From NCBI GenBank assembly GCA_020002185.1, contig CM034533.1, positions 51,119,081 to 51,183,080 on the forward strand: DNA of 64,000 bases, read 5' to 3'. The stretch is from Paraescarpia echinospica (taxonomy: Eukaryota > Annelida > Polychaeta > Sabellida > Siboglinidae). Positions 60,201 to 64,000 of the stretch are shown here, in pieces; the first letter of the stretch is position 1; each line of letters starts with the position of its first letter. Below the pieces are notes generated by a model, which was given only the letters and a program-made list of their open reading frames with translations, did no database searches and was not told the DNA's origin. The position numbers and the translations under genes were made by a program.

Positions 60201-60473
60201 GTATAATTTGTTTCTGCTGTTGGGATAAATAAAATGCATCCTTACCTTACCTAAAGATGGGAGGGTGTGTTTCTATATTTCATAAAAACCTTGGAGTAAC
60301 ATACACTATCGAGAGGGATGCGGGGGTACCAGCCCAGCCTGATCAGTGTTTTCTTCTATATCATGAGCAGTCTTACTCCCAAACCACTATACTTTATCTT
60401 GGTCACATATTGAACATAAGTTGGGATAATGTCATTGTTTTTCATTTTATAGGTTAATGAAGAGTAGCTCAGA

Positions 60474-62447
60474 ATGAAACTGCCGCAGAATAACATGTAT
60501 AGGGATCAAGGACGTACATGGTGGTATGCACCAACTACCCAAATTTACACTGGGGAGTCTAGAGGAATACTTATCCCAGTACGGAAAGAAGCTGGAGGAA
60601 AAGAGAAAGTGTCTATACAAAGAAAGGTGAGTTATCTTAACATTAAACTAAAAGCACTGTAGGATTAAAGATATATATGCGAATAACCACATGAGCTTAG
60701 TAGTTTGTACATCCCTGTCAAATATGATACTGCCTCGATGAAATAATAGTTTTCTTTGTCAATGGATACCAGCAGGCTTATTTGTAAATTTATGTCTTAA
60801 AATGTAAGAACAAACATTCGAAACATAACAATAAATTATTTAGGATCAGTATTCTGGAATACCCTGCCTCATAAACTTAGAATACTCCTGACCATTAACC
60901 AGTTTAAAAGAAACCTAACAGCTCCTTACTCGTGAATTATTATTGATATTACATTATATATGTGTCTGGGTAAATATATATAGGTGAAGCACAATACTGG
61001 GCCAAAAAAGAGGACTGGACAACAAAAACAAAAAGTGTTAGCTGCTAACCAAGATACATCTACACCTAAAATTAAAGAAGATAAGATATCTTTACTCACT
61101 GTTATGTGGCGCAATGCCAAGTGAAGTTGATCTAAAATATGAGAATGTGAAACCTTTCAGAAATAAAAAAAATTGCTTGACTGATGTATGCTAGTACCTC
61201 ATCAGAATCCAACCAAGACTTTTAAAATGTTAAGAATGATCAGAGCACTCTGGACGTGAAATGGTGGACACTGTAACTTACGAAATCCACGACATTGTCC
61301 ACAAATACAATTTTTTTCAAACAACAATAAACTGACAGGATGCGTTTTTTGTGTCTCTTCTTTCTTCATGGGCCTAATATACAGCACAAATGTTATCAAC
61401 AGGAACTGTCCGCAAAGAAGCTGGTTATGAAATAAATATAGCGTAACTTACATGACACCAATTTGCCCGGTATTGTTCGACTCCACAATTTTTTTTTATA
61501 TATTGTACATTGTTTTCTTCAGGTTATTGCGGTATATGCGTACCACCACAGACAACACACAAGGAAAGTGGTTTGTGTCAGCTGTTGTGTGGGCAGAGAT
61601 GAGGAAGTCTACCTCTTATAATGTAGATGTGACCATGAACAATGATGCGGTGGTGTAAGAAGCACAATGTGCATGTGGTGCTGGGCAGGGCCCTACAGCT
61701 CACTGCAAGCATGTTGCAGCAATTCTGTTCAGCCTGACACTACTGTCAGACAGGAACTATCTTTACAGAAGTGACATGTACACAGGTAAGACGTTTAAAA
61801 AAACACTTATTTTCTGCATTCAATGTACTATGTACAAATATTGGGGCAACTGTCAATGCACAAAAAATTGCATTTAGTTTATCCCAATTTTGTACAAATA
61901 AGCTGGGTAGTTTCAAGAATGTGACACGCTCTTGTCAACATATCAGCAACAATAAATAAATGAAAGGGTTAAAATGCATATAAAATTCATAAATGTACAC
62001 TTTGACTTGACATGCAGGTCCTCCAGACGTTCCATCATGCTATACCTTTTAAAGGAACTCCTATCAAGTCCAGCAGATTACATGCAATTCGTGGGAAGGA
62101 CAATGCGGACCTTATATATGATCCTTAATCAGAGCAACTGTAGAACAACGACTCTACTCCAGACAGGTTCACTCTATTTGACGAAACAAATCTTATACAG
62201 CTTGTATTCCTTTTACAGACCAATTGAAAAATAGTTACTTGTCAAAACATGGGCATTAGTGGAGTCTCTGGCTTTATGTATAAAGCAAATAATACAATGT
62301 TGCTTATATCTCTACATATATATATTTCAGGAAAGTCAACCAATGCCAGTGATGCAGCTGTTCCCTCCTGCCAATCCACATGCCCTTGCCAATGACCACA
62401 ACTACTTGAAGTTAACTCCACAAGATCAGTACTTGAAAGATGAAATG
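60474..62447 (+). pseudogene. SWIM zinc-finger gene (SWIM/YqaJ-type), multi-exon, with internal stops
   Basis: Proposed exons: 60,474-60,626 (MKLPQNNMYRDQGRTWW, donor GTGAGT); 60,984-61,120 (VKHNTGPKKRTGQQKQ, a basic stretch); 61,523-61,785 (acceptor TTTTCTTCAG, donor GTAAGA); about 62,018-62,228; 62,331-62,447 (acceptor ATATTTCAG, donor GTTAGT). The frame remains open across the first two joins. Exon 3 holds KWFVSAVVWAEMRKSTSYNVDV and a SWIM finger C-x-C-x9-C-x-H (Cys 61,668, 61,674, 61,704; His 61,710). TAA at 61,656 precedes it and a frameshift follows. Later exons read VTCTQVLQTFHHAIPFKGTPIK and MPVMQLFPPANP, NDHNYLK, segments typical of invertebrate SWIM/YqaJ proteins. YqaJ exons would lie further right. 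SWIM domains bind nucleic acid or protein; function unknown. Confidence 0.75.
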
Positions 62448-62529
62448 GTTAGTTATTTCCATGCTTTTCAATTCAACATACATACATACATCTGTATTTA
62501 CACAATGTGCTCCATTGAAACAATGCACA

Positions 62530-62600
62530 TGGTTACAATAGAGCGCAGTTGCTCAGTGACTAGAACGTTGGACTTTCAATCAAGAGAACTTCTTCTAGAC
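62530..62600 (+). repeat. Truncated tRNA-like SINE head
   Basis: GAGCGCAG followed by an A-box-like TTGCTCAGTGAC (62,549-62,560) and an anticodon-arm-like TTGGA-CTTTCAA-TC with TTC (Glu-like) in the loop. No B box follows. Confidence 0.45.
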
Positions 62601-62859
62601 AAGTTAGTAATTTCAAAGTAGTCAGCCTCAACCACGCATATTTATTTGTATAAATATAATATTATGTTGCTTATTATGTTCAGAAAACCACCACCCCTGA
62701 ATACTGTGAAAATGTCCAAAACAATAACATGTAGGCCTTCGTAACATGTACCGATAGCTTGCGACTGATTTATGTGAGATAGCAGAGAATTACTGTTACT
62801 ATACAAAGAACTGCAGCTCATGTTTTGTTAAGTTACAAATCCTTTTGTACATGTAAATT

Positions 62860-63290
62860 ATAGAAGTTCTGTTTTTAGTTGTTTTTTATTTTGGTCTTTC
62901 ACAAAACATTACAATTTATCAATAACATGCATTTTGTAATTTATACTTCTACATTCATACATTTTGTAGAACAATTTTGTAAATTTGTTTTCCATTTCAT
63001 TTAATTAATTAACTTCATCTTACTTTGCGTGATTCAATTCAAATACAGTCAGGGTTGGCAGCTAGCTTTCTGACAGAACAGTTTACAAATTGTTTGCACG
63101 TTGATGACACTGAAGCCACAGAGGCTTCGCTTCAAGGAACATACTTTCCCAGTCAGAAACCTCCAGTTAATAACCACAGTTGCCAGTAGTTGAAAGGCCA
63201 TAATCATTTTTGTTTGTTAAATCAAGCCAGGAAATCCATAATAAAATGTCTTTGTTGCTCTCATAAGAGATATAACTAACAGCTGGAATC
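62860..63290 (+). repeat. Diverged relative of the 10,270-10,920 module
   Basis: Shares TTGTTTTTTATTTTGG, CATCTTACTTTGCG followed by GATTCAATTC, GCACGTTGATGACACTGAAGCC and CCAGGAAATCCATAATA with the 10-kb module. The first two come from its end and the last two from its start, so two units are joined. Confidence 0.6.
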
Positions 63291-63299
63291 TGTCAAACC

Positions 63300-64000
63300 A
63301 TGTTCATTTTCACAAATAATCCAACTCATTCCATATTCCAATTCATGACTTTGCTTGACAGCTTCAACACAAAGGCGTGAACTACCACAACACCACTGCA
63401 GCCATCACATATGACAAGATCTGTGGTGGCTCTGTCGAGCATCAGTGGTCGTAGCAAAGGCAGCTCAGGTGTCCAGTCACTTCCTGAGGCTGGATGCAGC
63501 TGAGGACAGTTAGAACAAACGTAAGTATTAATTGATGCTGCTCTATGCAAACGTTTTATATATATATATAAATCATAGAATAATAACTGGAAGATATGCA
63601 AACATGTGATTGGTTTTAACAATTATGTTTAATTCTGACCAATCTTATGTGGGTAGTTACACCATCTTTGGTTGATAAGGCTTTTGTGAAACTTTCAATT
63701 ACATTCTACATTTCATTTGCAGTTCACTTTTTCAATTTAATGTTCTATTTATTTAATTTGGAATATTTGTTGCAAACATAAATTCGTAAATACACTTGAA
63801 AGTTGAAACAATATAATATAGCCAAGCCTCAGTGATTGTACTATCTTAATAATCATGCCTGTGCAGTGTCAAACATTTTCATTAGTCCCCCCCCCCCCCC
63901 CCCCGTCTTCCAATATCACCACTCCAGTCGAGTGGCTGAAGTTATAGTTATGGCGGCTCGGTAGCGACCAAATTTAGACTACACCATTTGTTTCAGCCAG
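63300..64000. other. No gene identified; poly(C) run at 63,886-63,904
   Basis: A minus-strand frame (63,326-63,622) includes YVCSNCPQLHPASG and VICDGCSGVVVVH, Cys pairs without a known family. A donor-like AAACGTAAGT on the plus strand at about 63,520 leaves open a plus-strand exon. A homopolymer of about 18 C is present. Confidence 0.35.

Overview
The window is animal nuclear DNA that is almost entirely repeats and transposon remains. There are no operons or bacterial ribosome-binding sites. Coding traces are broken by stops and frameshifts, GT-AG introns can be seen near the right end, and the base composition is AT-rich with long CA, GA and TA microsatellites. CR1/L2-like LINEs (one with a 2A-like peptide and a PHD finger), a Ty3/gypsy element, a pogo-type transposon, tRNA-derived SINEs and a SWIM-domain gene together suggest a marine invertebrate such as an amphioxus, hemichordate, echinoderm or mollusc. 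I cannot name the species.

Layout. 1-12,090 and 29,259-37,117 are two copies of one composite block. The block is a truncated LINE (family A), a LINE with ORF1, partial ORF2 and a TTGA-type tail (family B), and a shared non-coding segment. Copy 1 carries a nearly complete Ty3/gypsy retrotransposon (4,633-9,063, minus strand) in the LINE B 3' region. Copy 2 lacks it at the equivalent place and ends in an inverted duplication. 12,541-15,545 is a nearly full-length decayed CR1-like LINE (family C, minus strand). 15.9-21.3 kb holds an unidentified coding remnant, a PHD-like remnant, a 48-bp minisatellite and repeats with palindromic cores. 21,767-23,010 is the 5' part of a LINE with an exact 2A-like motif. 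24.5-25.3 and 27.1-27.4 kb are degenerate tandem arrays.

37.5-38.5 kb is a LINE 3' end, and 39.3-40.1 kb holds a local duplication and a tRNA-derived SINE. 42.4-47.6 kb is a two-unit tandem duplication of purine- and GT-rich satellite-like DNA with an embedded MITE candidate; the long open frames there are artefacts of simple repeats. 50,837-53,100 is a pogo-type DNA transposon with TIRs, TA target duplications and subterminal palindromes. It kept its DNA-binding and PHD domains and lost its catalytic domain. 53.4-54.3 kb is an old array of about 190-bp units. Two LINE pieces follow (55.3-56.6 plus, 57.2-57.9 minus), then a SINE at 60 kb.

60,474-62,447 is the only likely host-type gene. It has exons whose frame stays open across three exons, encoding a SWIM zinc finger of the kind found in invertebrate SWIM/YqaJ proteins, but it carries internal stops and a frameshift.

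No gene in the window looks intact. The clearest biology is transposon structure: 2A use by a LINE, nested insertions, post-duplication insertion, internal loss of a transposase catalytic core, and growth of tandem repeats.
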